Assembly (NCBI RefSeq): GCF_019925205.1
Contig: NC_083565.1
Span: 19,620,241 to 19,684,240, forward strand
Source: Metopolophium dirhodum
Lineage: Eukaryota; Arthropoda; Insecta; Hemiptera; Aphididae
Direction of reading: 5' to 3'
DNA: 64,000 bases
Part shown: one piece after another, positions 13,001 to 28,098 of the stretch
Layout of the letters: every line of letters starts with the position of its first letter
Numbering within the stretch: the first letter of the stretch is position 1
Translations under genes and position numbers: made by a program
Notes under the pieces: model-generated
What the model was told of the DNA's origin: nothing
What the model saw: only the letters and a program-made list of their open reading frames with translations
Databases searched by the model: none

Positions 13001-16000
13001 TTAGTTTATTATTTTCGATGAATTAATTTGGGAGGGAGGGGGAATTCACTTTTATTTTCACTGTATGAAACAATATTCAGAAAAACATACCGCTAGTTGC
13101 TTAATTTGTAATTAATACTGCTAAAATAACGATTTTAAATTAGTTAAATTATTTCCAGCTAAAAAACTGACTTATCCTTTCCCATTTTTTGCATTAAACA
13201 ATTCAATAAAAAAGTTTAATAGGTACTTAGTCCTTTATAATCTCATGTGAGGTATATTATTATTGCTGGTACATTAATTGTGGATTATAATATACCTATT
13301 TTAATTTTAATTGATTTTGATTTTTTAAACGCATTACATATATTATAATGAAATGTGTATTACGTCATTACGGTTTTTTTAGAGGGAGGGGGGAAACAAT
13401 TGTCCACTATAGGAACCTACATTATGTTATATAGGTGTAGGCACATTTTAAATACTATGATTCTCCAGATAGATGTATATTAATAAACTAAAGAAAACAA
13501 CTAAGATTATTTTATATTCACTTGGTTCTTTTATTACTTAACTAGGTATAGGCTAACAAGCTGCCAAAGAACGCCATCAGCTTTCACCATATGCAATCTT
13601 GCATGATTTTACCAAAATTTCATACAAAAATAAATATTCATTAATTTAATACTGACTTGGTTTCAATAGTTATGTCATAAATCTTAATATTGTATACTAT
13701 ATTATGACCGTTTACCTAAGAACCCAACTCTGGAAAACTGTGAAGGAAAAAAGATAGTATAATAGTAAACTGTAAGCACAATATTGCTGTCTATGTTAAT
13801 CGCCATATAATGTAAGTACAGTCTTTCTATCAAATTTTTACTAGGTATCCTAAACTTCCAAATGTTTAACCAAATTATGTTCCAATTATAAAAATAAAGT
13901 GTTACCATTATCCTTTAATACGCTGTTCCATTTCTTATTTTTCCTATAAAAATTAAATATACAAATATTTATTAGATGGAGTCCACGAAATCAAAATCAA
14001 TTTAAAATAGACAAATTTATTCCCTCAGTCTATGCACATACATTTATGACAACAAACAAAGAACAAAATACCATAGGTTAATTTCTGAAGTTCTGTTAAT
14101 GAACTCTTCTTCACACGATTCATGTTTGTATAATTGTATATACTTATCTATGTTATCCTTATTACTTATTGTTTCTTATTATTTTGTAAACAGATTGAAT
14201 ACATTTAAATAGATAAAAAAAAAAGGTTAAAGTTAAAGTAAAAAAAAGTGAACTATAATAAATTTATATTTTAATAATAATCAAAAATATATCTTGCTTC
14301 CTTAATCCTTTGGCGGAAAACATGGTTATATCATCGTACTGGGGATATCATCGTTTATACCTAATCATACAGTTCCCAGGACAACTCTATTTGCTGACCT
14401 ATTTTATTTGAAATATTTGTATAGACTGTGAAGGTAGACATTGCATGACGTGTTACGATTGGTCCCGTGTTGCAATCGTATTATACAGTATTCCCTACTA
14501 ATGGCGTTTTATATAATACGAATCATCTATGATTCAATGCATCATACCGCATCCGCACTGGACGAAGAAACAACATTATTCGTATATTGGGTAACTTATG
14601 TCTGATACATGAATTATGGAATTTTATAGTACCTACCTTTATATACTAAAATTACAAAAATCAAAATTTTAATAAATGCATAACTAAACAATAAAAGAGT
14701 GACCAATGCTCACTGAGCATGATTTCAATATCACTTTGAAAATGGCTGCTTTTCTGTGTAGTTACCGTAGTGGCATCGCTATACTGAACAATGAAAAATA
14801 AAATGTGAATTTGACGGAGGAATATATTGTGAAATAAGACACAAAAGATAAAATGAATATTGTGGAGACCAGACACATTTAACTATATAGTGAAAAGGCG
14901 ATTGTTCTTTAGTGTTTTACCTTACCGTATAGTATATTTCGTCGTCGTATTCGATAAAAGCCACCATAAATTTGGTAATGAATTCGAACACTCGAAGTAA
15001 TGAAATATCTCAATGTGAAAGGACTGTGACGACCGCGATGATATCACCCGTGATAATAATATATTTGTCTGGAAGTGAGAGTGGAGAAAACAAATGTTGG
15101 CTCCCACTGTACGCGTTATGTGCCTTCTGAGTTCTAACAGCGACCTTCTTTAAAAGGTCCAAATAAATATAAGCGTGAAGACTTGTTCAGTCACATGCAA
15201 TGGAGTGTCGAAAATCAATTAAAGGTACCTATTGCATATGTCCTCGAGTCATTAAAATAAGGAAAATAATTATAATACACGACAAAGATAGAGAAGATTC
15301 GTACCAAGAAAACGTATTTCAAATATTATATCGCCAAATTAATTGACTTGTTGTTTTTGTTTTATAACTAGAATTCAATTTTCGAAAGCGAGCTGCAGCC
15401 CCATAAAAATAAATTGTAAATAGGGACGTAGGTGGCTTTGACTTTACAGCTGATTCCACAGTATCTTCTACAATGAACTATATCATAGTACAAAATTATT
15501 CTAGTAAAATCATTTCAATTTTATTAAAAACAATATAGGTACAATGTGACTATTACATGGAAACAATTTTTTTCTCAAAAATAATATTAAAGTTTTCGGA
15601 AATGTTGTTTGAAATTTTTGACAATTATTATATCATTGTAATACATCCCAGTTAATCCCTCACGCGCCACTCGGAATTAGTTTGCTCATCATTATTCCCC
15701 CAGGCAAAAAATTTGGTTGGTCGTTTGCGCATCGCACGTTCTAACAGTATAACTGGTAGGACCACCATACTATCGGATGATACACCTATAACATAATATC
15801 AGTATAAATATCAGATTAAAAAATAATTTTAATTTAATATTTGAATAATTTTGTAATTTTTTCATGAATGAAAATAATGACCAATATACGAATCTAGTCA
15901 ATCTAAAACAACAACATTTTATTTCAATAATTTTTGAATGTATTTTTTTTGACAAAAGTGATGTGCAAACGGATTATTAAAAATGTTATTTGTCACAGTT

Positions 16001-16184
16001 AAATACCGTTGTGAAAACGTCCTACGCTCAGCTGTTCACAGGCATGAATAAAATAAAATTAATTATCCTTATCAATTTCAATTTAAAAAAGGTATATTAT
16101 CAAAGTATTTTTAATAAAAATGAATGTGATAACATTTGCTGTTATATTGTTAAAGAAATTAATTACATGAATTGTTATGATGAA
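10070..16184. other. Gene-poor AT-rich DNA
   Basis: I recognise no gene. G-rich runs occur near 13029-13042 and 13381-13393. A short ATG-initiated frame of 34 codons lies at 14502-14606 without supporting context. Near 15160-15192 an AT-rich TATA-like string precedes TTCAGTC (an insect initiator-like match) and an ATG at 15200, but no coding exon could be followed from it. Confidence 0.45.
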
Positions 16185-16242
16185 ATGTTAGGTTTTGCCG
16201 CTCTAGTCATTCTCGTTAATTCAGTCTATTCATACGACATAG
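16185..16242 (+). CDS. Possible signal-peptide first exon of a secreted protein
   Basis: From the ATG at 16185 the frame reads MLGFAALVILVNSVYSYDI and then reaches an AG|GTATAT donor at 16243 in phase 1. The peptide has a classic signal-sequence layout: a 13-residue hydrophobic core, then a V-Y-S site that fits a signal-peptidase cleavage rule, then a polar start. In-frame ATGs lie slightly upstream (16167 and 16180 area), but they would add charged residues before the core. Many aphid salivary secreted proteins begin with a short signal-peptide exon, so this is a plausible 5' exon. I could not find the following exons and no promoter is evident. It may be a chance frame. Confidence 0.3.
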
Positions 16243-17939
16243 GTATATTACGTCATAACTATCTAATACGGTGCACCTACCAGAAGTCAGTGAAATTTGA
16301 ACGCATATTATTAAATTAAAATGTCAAAACAATATATTATATTTCGCTCTATCGATGACCTGCAGCCGGAGTTGTACCAATACACGGAGCTATAATAGCG
16401 ATACAAGCGTGGTTATACACAGATTTCAGTAGCGGGCGCTGAAACTATTATTATTTAAAATGTCGTACTTAATCAAAACTATTAGTTGTACTACCTACCT
16501 CGAGTCAAACGAGGTGGAATTATCTACGTGTGCAGATGATACAGAAAAAATGTAAGATGACACAATTCTTAGTGTCTATTATAATAAATTAGGTAAATAT
16601 TATATTATATATCATATATCCCGATAAAGTATAATAATTATTGGTTGACATTCCATTATACAGGCGTTACACCATGTACGCGGTTTACGCGGTCGTCTAA
16701 ATATATATATTCTCGGGCAAAGGGGGCGTAGTAAACTACATAGTGCGGGGACTATGCGCGACACAGCAAAGTGTTCATATTAATATAATCATATCATGTA
16801 CACGTCTTAATGCATGCCCATCAGCTGATTTCGATCGTGGACCGAAAATTATAATATTGTGGTGCGTAAAGCACCGCCATAGCCATTTGCTATTACGGTA
16901 GAAAGTCCGATAATAAGCGAATAATTTAATTTTTGAGACACACCGCAAATTATTGTACAGTTTGACATGTAAAAATTGATCGTATAAAATTAAAATTTAT
17001 TAATATCATCTACAGTCGGGAATTCTACGGCAGATGACTACACCGTCCTTCTTCGATTTTTTTCTCATACCGTCCCTGCCCAGCCCCGACCAGATGAATA
17101 ATTCTGCCATGATTATTACACCTGTTTGTTATCAAGCAAAAGACCGCAAGTTTGAATATTATTCAACGCATTGAAATAAGCAAATATTAACGCGTAGGTA
17201 GGTACACAGTACGTCGTACGAATTAGTGGCTGTAGCCCAAAGGTACATGCGGTATATACCTACACATCAATATACACTTATAATACGGCCATTCAATCAA
17301 TATTTAGATAGTTGGATGTTATTATATTGTACTCATACACCTATACGGTTTAATAGTTTTAACACATCAATAGTTTATGTAATCAGATGCACGCATAATC
17401 CATATAGGTACTGTATATTATATTATTGTCTTCTACATAGTGGTGTGTTTACAATAAATGACTACTAAAAATATAATATTTGAGTACTTCTATGCGTGTA
17501 CATAAACGAATCAATATTATGTCATAAGTTCACACTAAGCATAATATTATATTTTATCACAATAATAATATGAACGAGCATACAATATACGAATATAATA
17601 TTATCTTAATGCGTATAGGAAATAATGAATAGGTACTGAAATAAGTGAGTATATAGTGGCGGAACCGATATAATACCATACCGACTAGTACATAATATTA
17701 TTAATTTTGATTCGAGTTTGTAATACTTACGTAAATATTTAATTCGTTACTTATAACTTAAATTCTGTAATTATTTGAAATGTTCGTTTATTTAAAAACT
17801 AATTTATATTTTATTAATTATTCTAAGTAATTAACTGCAGATAAAGCAGATTCATATAGGATTACCGGAACTGTAGTCATACCGAGCGTACTAATAATAT
17901 GCTTCGTTTTATAATAGGAACAATGCTTTGATCTTAAAA

Positions 17940-18450
17940 CTTAAAAATATTAATTTATAAATATAAAATGATTTTAAAATAATATTTAAGATTCATTTTC
18001 AGCAATTTATACCGTAAACCTACTCACAACGTTCCACGGTATTGAGTTACGAGTTAATAACATCTAGTAATATAATATATTATTATATTATAATACATAT
18101 ATGCGATCTGCTTTCAGGCACGGTATTTAGGAGCCCCCCCCCCCCGAAAACGAATCGAATCCGCCAATGTCTGCTTTAGGCAAAAATTAGTTAACATACC
18201 GTATTAGTGTAGAAAATTACATAGGTAACTAATAAGTAATAACGATATAAATGCATAAAATATCTTTAGAAATATTGGCTGACAGACAATTTCTGCTCAG
18301 AATCGTTTTTAGGATAAGAATTCAATGATAAATCATTGAATTTAAATTGATCACATCCAAACAGTGACCTACCCTGCAGTGAAAAGTTACACTCGGCTCT
18401 TATACAATACAGCAGAGCGAGCTCCTTGTTTTTTTTTTTTTTGTAGTTAT
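17940..18450 (+). repeat. Dispersed repeat, copy A
   Basis: Landmarks in order: a TTTTAAAATAATATTTAAGATT block, ATTTATACCG.AAACCTA, 'GGTATTGAGTTACGAGTTAATAA', a TA-rich spacer, 'TCTGCTCAGAATCGTTTTT', 'AGTGACCTACC', 'ACACTCGGC' and 'AATACAGCAGAGCGAG', then a T-run near 18427. The same order recurs in copies B and C. No coding frame is visible. Class unknown. Confidence 0.6.
18134..18145 (+). repeat. 12-base poly-C run
   Basis: GAG followed by twelve C. The flanks (TGGCGGA near 17657 and TCCGCCAATG near 18162) form a weak inverted pair, but I could not find a target duplication. Confidence 0.6.
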
Positions 18451-18469
18451 TGAAATTCTATGAAAAATA

Positions 18470-21400
18470 TTCTATTGTATTTCCATTGTTGGACATAGTT
18501 TGAAATTTAAGTATAATGGTCAAACATTTAATCCTACAGGAAATAGCCAATGTACGTTATGCGTCAGGGTTTTCAAATCGAAATAAAAGTAAAATTAGAA
18601 ATACAGTCTGCCTCTGTGCTGTTATATGATATAATATTAATGAAACGAATTAATATAAAGTTTGTCATAATAAATAATTTAATTATAATATATATTAGAT
18701 AATTATTGTAAAATAATTATATTGGTTTGTGGTGTACATACTTAGGTACATGAATTAAATGTACTACTGGTATTTATCACGTACTCTGCAGAGTAGTAAA
18801 CTAATAATAGATACTTTTCAGTCAATTAAATATATTAATTTAAAAATATGTTTATTTTTTTTCTAGAAGAAACCATATTAGTGTCTATTGTAGCCATAAT
18901 TGATATTCATATTGTATGAATTCAATTTAATTTTAAAATGTCTATCCTGCAAAACTGTTATTGAAGATAGATACAAACTTTGATTTTTTTCTTTTACCAA
19001 ATTAATAAATAATACGTGACGATAATTGATAGGGTTCTATTATTTCCGATTTTTTTAAGTCATAAGATATTATCAATTGAATCAGTTCTGTATGATTAAT
19101 TTTGTAATATTATGAAGATAATATTATCAATATAGTGGTAATAAAAAATGATAGTTTTCGATTTGAATGTTAATCTAATACAACGAAGACACAAAATCTA
19201 CTGTCAATAAACATGTAAGACGAAGAAAATCAATAAATTCAAATATTTTTCTTGTAATATTATAATAATAACGTTTGTATTATACCATTCCATTTAAATC
19301 TATACAGTCGATTTTCGGTGCAGCACAATGGTGTACTTTATCCTTTTTTGGCCCGAAAAATCATGGCACGACTGCGCGCACCAAACCATTAACATAATAA
19401 ATTGCGCACCGATCCATTTTTACCTGATAAGATCATAAGTCATAATGCGATTAGGTACGCATCAATTGATATATTATATACATACAACATTACATAATAA
19501 TATACTATATACACATCATACAATAGGTACATTATATACAAGATAATACGGAATGTATAGCAATTTTGTCGTAATCTTAATAATATTTGTCATACAATAT
19601 ATTCACTTGAGAACAAACCATTACTTAACAATTTTCATTCCTGAAATTACAGACTTAGGATTGACAGTAAAATATTATCATAGCTGGCCACGATTAAAAA
19701 TTTTTTGTAAACATAATCATTTTATTCGAAATTAACAAAATAATTTTTTTTTACAAGTTGTAGAGACAATGGAACATTTTATTAATATTAGGCTATTAGG
19801 CGTAGGTATATCGAAATACCTAAGTACTATATTTAATAGGTATACATACTAAAGATAAATTATGATGATATTTATAAAAGAATAAATATAAACATATAAT
19901 ATTTTTCCAAGCCAACAACGATCATATTATTTTGCTGTCGGCCCTAAGCCTGTAATTATTATACAAGAGATTAGAGAATAATAAAGTTGTGAACAATAAT
20001 AATTAGTTCTTCAGTAGAATTTGGTATGAAAAAATATTACGAATACCTACGACCAATTTTTTAATATTTAAATTGTATAATATTTGGTACAGATAATTTT
20101 CCTACCCACCACAATATTCTAGTCATTTATGATTTTATCGGGTTAAAAACGATAAGTGCACAACCGTGCTGTACTCTGCATTTGTCTGGTTTAAAAATCA
20201 AAATGGGCTTAGCTCTACTATTGGTTTGTTATTTTTATTTATTTTTCACATTTCACTTCAAGGAAAATTTGAATAATAATATTACAACCATACACACACA
20301 TGATAGCTAGGTACCTGTGATAAAACTCACGATTCTTACTTTATGTGATTTATGTCTGTTGTATATCTGTTGGTTATTTTATTTTATTATTTTGGTGTTT
20401 TATATATGATTCAATATTTCAATATATAAAGTCAATCACATTTTCAAGACACATTCCGAGCGTGTTCTGAACGGTTTAAGATAGTGAATATTGAATATCG
20501 GTTGTTGTAACCTATCCACGTAACTATATTCTATATTCAATTTCAAGAATACACAAAATGAACGAGTTGGACTGAAAAATACGCGTAGAAAAGTGTACTA
20601 AGCAGTACTACATATTTGTTTGACGATCAGTTACACATTTAGCATTTACATAGGTATATTCACATTTATTAGCTCACAGCTTGGGATTCCACCTTGACCG
20701 TATTTTTTACGTTATATATTTTTTTTTAATACCTACATTTAACTGACACTGTACAATTGTCGCTTCTACTTTATTTTAATCTAAAAATAAGTTAAATTTG
20801 TTTTCGACATTGGTCTGTCAAGAACAACGAGGTGACATAGGCATTAATTACGATTCTAGACAGTAATAGAAATTTATTATCAAGCGCTGTAAAATAAACT
20901 TTAATATGAATTAGTCAAATTGCATGATTTAAATCAAGAGTTATATAGTGTTAATAATTCCTGATGAGATTTTGTATTATTGATGTAAACTAAAAACTAA
21001 AAAAAAATGAGTAATTATTATCATAACGTATTTTTACAAAATTTTTTTTGTTCGTTCAAATGAAATATAATCATTGCTCTCTCACTCGTGTATTTTACAT
21101 TTTTGCTGTAAAAATCTACATAATCGTAAATTAAGAACAAACATAATATAAACACTTCAGCGATTAATATGTAATTTTTTTATAAAACAATTATTGTAGG
21201 TTTAATTACCGTATATCACCTATTATAACATACATCAATTATAAAGTCTATGAAAAAAATATATTCGTAATATGGTAGATATCTTTTCAATATGTATCTG
21301 TTTATCGTTGTTATAATACATCAGACTTAACATAGTCGTGTTGTTCCTTGGCCTTAAATTCATGGATAACAAGTAGTATAAAAGAGTTAGCCGATCTAAA

Positions 21401-22980
21401 TTTTTTCAAAACATATTGGTAATATTGATGCCCACTAAATATTGAGCTACGGAACACTTTCAATCGCACAATATTAGCCTAAGACCAAATAATTTTTAAC
21501 CGGAAAAGTTATACATGACCATGATTATATGCTTAGAAGTTACATGTAAACATTTTCTGACTCTTTGATTTCAAATTGTTTACTTTTAATTTATTTAATT
21601 TATTTTTATTTGTGTTTTAAAAACGTTGGTCACATAATAATTATATCATTACACATTCAAATATATTTCATTCAAATGTTGATTTCAGAGATTTAATATA
21701 CTTCCCGCCTTTATCTTATCGATAAATAATAGCAAATACTATATTATATGATACTCATAATATAGTAATTTCAGGATATTTAATGATTAATACATATGTA
21801 CCTATTAAACGAATGAATAGTATGGAATAGTAAGTATACCAGTAATACCAGTTGTAAATCAATGGGTACACTGCTTTCTTACAGTCATATTACAATTTTA
21901 TGGTATCACTCTAACCGTAATCTAAAACAATAATAACCATATGTTATTATATATTTATTAGAAGACTATTATAATAGAGTTTTTACGATACTATATGAAA
22001 ATTATTATTATTCGACTTGTGAAACTTTTCGATGGTGATCGTTATAATGGTAATGATTTGTTTTCACCATAAGTTTGTTTTAGAAAATACTTTTAAGACA
22101 AAATTTCTTAAAAGTTTCATACAGTATAACTTCTTTCATCGATTGAAAAGTAGCACAGATGGTATTATTTAGAACGATATATTTTTTTTAAATTACGAGT
22201 AGTTTCCTAAAAAAAATTGTGAATAACTTTTTTTATATAGATATTTATTTATACAGTCTGTATACATTTATAATGCAATATCTAGAAACTGTAAGTTGTG
22301 ATGACATAAATAACGAAAAGCAAAACATGCAAAATATTTTGATTTGTTAAAGAAAGTTTCAAAAGAAAAGTTCAGTGACAACACTTCAAAATTTCGAAGA
22401 AAAATTAAAAATATATATGTCTTATGTTTACTACCAGAAGAAGTTCCATACAACCGTTAGAAATCTAGGTTATAAACTATATTATATACCATGTACATTG
22501 TACATAAGTACAATGTACATAATCATACATTTTTTTTATAAGAATTATATAAGTACTTAGTAAAATTTGATGGGTAAATTACCTTATAGCCAATAATATA
22601 GACTGGTCACTGGAGTGTTGTTGATGGTTCCACTGTGTAACTGACATATTCGGTTATTTACTCGAATGAGTTGATGGCTGTTAATAATAATAAAAAAAAA
22701 AAAAATTTTAAAATCATCAATTCCGAATGTATATTTTCTATACGCGTAATGTGTATGTTTTAAAAAATTCAATTTTATCATAATATATGACATTTTATTT
22801 CATCTGTATTTTTAAACTATATTATATTGAACGTACTCATATTTATGAAATAAGTACCTATATCCTATATAACTTTGGTTAAAAGAAGTAGGTACCTAAA
22901 TATTTCTTAAATATTTTTTTATGAAATTATAAGTAGGATTATTAAAGGTGTTTAATTAGGTATTTTGTTGTGATTCAAGA
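18470..22980. other. Gene-poor AT-rich DNA
   Basis: No coding frame could be assigned. The frames at 19553-19735 (a hydrophobic start without splice support) and 22268-22560 look like chance. A TATAAAAG string occurs near 21380. Confidence 0.45.
22491..22520. repeat. Perfect 13-bp palindrome with 4-base loop
   Basis: ATGTACATTGTAC (22491-22503) is followed by ATAA and its exact reverse complement GTACAATGTACAT (22508-22520). Each arm is itself nearly palindromic. This could be a hairpin or a binding site. AT-rich DNA yields palindromes by chance, but a perfect pair of this length is uncommon. Confidence 0.7.
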
Positions 22981-22984
22981 AATA

Positions 22985-23745
22985 TTAATGGTTGAGACTC
23001 GAAACATTTCAAGATTACGTATATTATTTCTATGGTCAATGTAATTTTCAAAATATACAGAATAATTTTAAACTATTTATACCGTTAACCTATTTACACT
23101 AGTATAATACGGTACGTCGGTTTATTGACATATAAGTTACAAGTTAATTACAATATTTTATGACACCTATATTGGTATACTATAATAATAATAATTAATG
23201 TTGTCAAAAATAAGTTCAATCTATCGTATTACCTACTTATAGATAAATAAATAAATTACGTATAGTTTATTTATCTATACCTATTGTACAGTATTATAAT
23301 TAATGTGAAAATGGAAATCACATGTTGTTATCTGGAATCACTCATCCGATAGGCAAGTGTTTTTTTTTAATGACACAGTATTTTTCGGAGCAAGTTTAAA
23401 GCATAGTTTTAAGGACCTAACTTCTGTCCGCGAAATATTTAAATGTAAAATAGGAATTAACTGCAGGTGATAATGGGGTGGCATTTATTACGGGCAACAG
23501 AGTGCACGGGGACAGCTAGTAAATTATAAATTTATGAAATATCATTACTAATAGAAGATGAACCGATGACACGAGGTCTCTGAGCAGAATCGTTTTTCGT
23601 ATACTACGATAGTATTTTTATCATTGAATACGAATTTAAGACATCCATTTCAGTGATCTACCTATACTCAATGACGAGATACACTCGAAATCGACTATAC
23701 AGCAAAGCGATTTCTCCGTTTTTTTTTTAACTGACAATATTTTGC
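22985..23745 (+). repeat. Dispersed repeat, copy B
   Basis: It contains 'GAGACTCGAAACATTTC' near 22994, then 'AAACTATTTATACCGTTAACC' near 23070, 'TATTGACATATAAGTTACAAG', a TAATAATAA-rich spacer, 'TCTGAGCAGAATCGTTTTTCG' near 23580, 'CAGTGATCTACC', 'CAATGACGAGATACACTCG' and 'TATACAGCAAAGCGA', ending in a T-run near 23720. The order and spacing match copies A and C. Confidence 0.65.
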
Positions 23746-23769
23746 AGAGGAGTTACATAATATACTGAA

Positions 23770-26700
23770 ATACTGTATGTTTAATATTTTATTCACTTTA
23801 AGTAAATAACTTAATAACGTAAATAAAATATAAATTATTATTTCTTTTGATCGATTAGGGTATTTATAAATCAGATTACAATCCGCTGGTTTGTTCCACT
23901 TTAATCCACTTGAGCTAGGTACTTTTAATTTTAATTCCATTAGCGTGATGGAAAGTTTTTAGAATTAAAAAGTGAATTGCGATAAAATATTGGTAAATAC
24001 TGAATATTTATCTGTAACCTTTTCCATAATGTGTTAAAAAAATACTCAGAAGAAGATATTTATTTTATATTTTATTAAGTCTTATCAAGAAGTCATCAAG
24101 ACTTGGAAATCGATGTACAAAAGGTTAATATCTGTACACTGCATTTGTACGCTAAGTGTCAATTTGAATGTTTTAAGCAGCTTAAAAGCGTTTGTATTTT
24201 AGTCGAACCGTAACGGTAGGCAATGACCCGTTAAGTGTTACATTGTACCTACTAATGTACTGTCAACATAACAAATGGCACGCAGTGTAAAGCTTATTAA
24301 ATGTACTATAGTAAAAATATAATAATATAAAAGAATAAAACACATTTAACCACATTGCTATGTATATTGGCATGTATTCATAATTCCCGAACTAATTATT
24401 CTGAAGTTCATGAATATTTCAGAAAGCGAAATTTTATTTGATGATCTATAAATCATATTGTTATATAAACTAATTATACTTTTTGTATTCTAATTACTAG
24501 TTGCGGTGATTCTAACTAAAACTGACTCTAAAACTGTCTACCTTTAAATCTTCATTAGTTTATTCACTTGAAGTTTACCCGGAGAAACTAATGTGGGCGA
24601 ACGTGTAAAAAGAAGGTGATAAAAATCAAGTACCTTCCTAATCGAGCCTTTTATGATGGTTTTCAGTATCTATACTCAAGTAAGCTTCCAGGCCTATGAA
24701 ATCAAAATGTCAAAATGCCCATTTTATTAGTTGTTTTCTAAGGCACGTCATTATTCTCGTAAAAACAGTTATTTGGTCGAGTTTCAAACTACAAACCCTT
24801 GGTTACGAGTAGGTTTATCTGATCTTCTCGAGTTTAGGAGTACCTACTTAAAAAACACCCTAAAATATAGAGATATTGTATCTATTAACGAATACAACTG
24901 TATAATATATCTAGAGGTTCCTATAATACATTATACCATTATAATTTATTCGACCTTCTTGACCTAATATATAATATCATAGTTTCTATGGAATTATACC
25001 TTAATAACTAAAAAAATGTAGTTTATTCTCTTTTATTTATTATTATTATATTTCCGATTTTGATAAAATAAATAATAATTTATTATTATTAGGTCAATAT
25101 TATTTATTATTTTGAATTATAGATGTCAAGTCAAAACTGAACAACTATTGACCAATCACTTTATGGAAAATTTACATAGTGTGTATTATTATTTTAGTAA
25201 AATTAAACTTATAAATAGATTTAATACAAATTTGTTTAAATTTTTTTAGAGACCTCCAATTGTGGTAAAATATTTAAATATTTGTAATAGAAATGGACAC
25301 ATAAATAAATTGAATGAATTATCTTTATTTAAAACATCTGAATTCGGCTGTTAATTGAATGATGAGTTTTGGATACGATAAATAAAATTGTAGTTGAACA
25401 CTTCATTTTATGGGACATTTTAATTAAACAAAATAAAAAATGAATTAAGCTCGAGTAATATAATATAATATAGTGAGAACTTAACAATTATTCATAACTG
25501 AATGAATAAATACACTGAAATATTTCATAATTTATTAGCTACCTATATCAGTATTGAATTGATTTCACAATTAATTAACAAGTGTAGCCGAAACCATGAT
25601 CAAAATTAATAAATAACTTTTGGGCATATGATAAAATATTAAATGTTTAATTCATAAGTATTAAATATCTAGTTACATACCTCCATGCTAAAATGTATCA
25701 GTATTTAAAATATATATGTAGTTTTATTATACATTTTAATAACATATTTGTATATATTTTATAATATACATCAAATCATTTTTTATTATATGAAATTAAC
25801 AGAGTCGATATAAAACCCAATAATATTTACTTTTTGGTACCTAAACGTTTTCTTTAAACATTGACTTTATATTAGTACATAACACTATATTAAATGACAT
25901 TACATATTTAATATTCTGGAATTTAATAGTTTAGTTAAATTTTACTTCATAATAGAATATATTATAATATTCATCTTTCAATTAATAAAATTGCACGTAA
26001 TAATACTATAATACATAATATTAACATGATACAATGTAGGCAGGTATAGCATGTCAGGGTAATTCCTTAAACATACTCACAATGTAATTAATAATAAACT
26101 GTTGTAAAATAATATATCGCTCCTTCATAAATAACGAACAAATTTAGTGGATCACCCACCTTGTATAATTAAAATATACTGCAGTACGTTAATTATTATA
26201 ACATAGAATTTTTAATTCCACATTTTTTTATGCCCACATTTATGTCAAATAAAATAAGTATTAATGATTTTTTAAAGATTATTAATGCCAGTACAAATCT
26301 GAATGAACATATCTAATATAATGTTAAAGCTCTAATGCATATATTTATTTAAAACTTTTTAACTTTAATTATTTATAAAATTATTTAAATTGCAAGAGAT
26401 TGATTAAAGTTTTAATAAAGACGAACTTTTTTGTTTAATTTTGTCTACGTTCTAATAATACTGGAAATTATCCATACCTAGGTATAATATAATATAGATT
26501 ATCATTAATTATATTATTAATATTACTATCAATGAAATTATCGGTTCTATATTATCGGTAGTTAGGCATTTTCAACTAGACAACGGTGAAAATTGCTGTC
26601 TGTCTTTAATAGGTTGGAATTAATTTATATTGTTTAATGTACATTTAGGTACAAACTTTGTTTTTTATTGATTTTTGTTTTGCTTTGACAGCTTGCCCAT

Positions 26701-28085
26701 TTGCTCACAAATTTACATACACACTTTTTATAGCATACGACGAAATCAAAATTAACCACGTTTTAATAATTTTTGTATAGATATCTGTTAAATAATATAT
26801 TTAAGAATTTAATTTTAAAATAAATACTGAATTCATGCATTAAAAATATTATATGAAACTAATTTGTGTCTTGTAAGCTGTGATGATATTCAATAGGTAA
26901 TTTTAATAATTAATATTAATTATAACAATATTCTCATCAATATGCTTCAAAATAATTTAACCAACATCTGAGTTCGTTATTTTAAAGTGACTAATGTCAG
27001 TGGACACCTTCTTGTTTATTATATCATCAGTCATCATTATTTATACATTATTCAAAGGTCTTGCATTACTATTATAGGTATTGTATTTCATACACTATAC
27101 AGATTGTAAGATTTACGCTATAAAAAAAAATCAACCAACCATCGCGTCTAAAACTATGTCATAATATTATTACTCTTCGTATAAAATAAAATTTGTGTAT
27201 CCGAAGTCGTAAAGTAATTTAAAAGAGTGAACGTTAAAATGCTAAAAGCATAGGCAGCTGTAAATGAAATAATTTTGCGTTTAAATTATTTATGATTGGT
27301 AGGCCATCTATTTGGATATTAAAAACATAGTAAACTGCAGATTAGACCTTTTTCAGAAAGTACATTGTTTTACATTTATAATTTAAAATATTTAGAACAC
27401 AGAATAATGTTTTACTTTAAGAATACTTAACGGAAAACTTACATTAAAAAAAAACTACGAATGTAAAGTAAAATGACTCCTTTTTAATTTTGGTCACGTG
27501 AATATTTTTGATTTAGTAAAAAGTAAAAGTTCTGTGTACAGTATAGTTATTTTGTTGTATAAAATATTTTAACTTTAAACCTTTTGAACTTTTTACGTTC
27601 TTTTTCTTTGAATAATATGATGAAAAAAAATGGTATATAATACATATAAAAACATCACTATAAATAATTATTTAGTCTATAGAAATGTAATATAGCTTGA
27701 ATAATCTTAAGTTCTATGCGAATATCTTGATGGTATGTAATATCTAAACGGCGAATTCGTTTGTGGACGATACTTTTTTTATTTTTACAACAATACGATA
27801 CAGCCCTGACTTAAGAGATATGATAACTGCACCACCCTAATAGATAATTTAGATGCCTATATCATATAATATATTATGGTATTCTTTGTGTTAAAGCTAA
27901 AACAGAATAAAAAAAAAAATGCGCTTTAAAATAATATAAAGGCATTTTCTATCTTATAAGATAAAACTATACAGTCATAACGAATTTTAAGTTGTAAGCA
28001 ATAAGCATACATTATTATTTTTTTTTATATTTCTCTTTGTTCCTTAAATGTATTGCTTGAATACAGAGTACCGATCTTATAATCT
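23770..28085. other. Gene-poor AT-rich DNA
   Basis: I see no gene. The plus-strand frame at 24731-24967 is slightly less AT-rich than its surroundings but resembles no family. The rest is extremely AT-rich with repeated TTATTAT-type runs. Confidence 0.45.
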
Positions 28086-28098
28086 ATGAAATAAAAAT

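Noticed and set aside
17654..18171. Possible hAT MITE with TGGCGGA ends
   Set aside because: The terminal similarity is only about seven bases and no 8-bp target duplication was found; the span cuts into a copy of the dispersed repeat.
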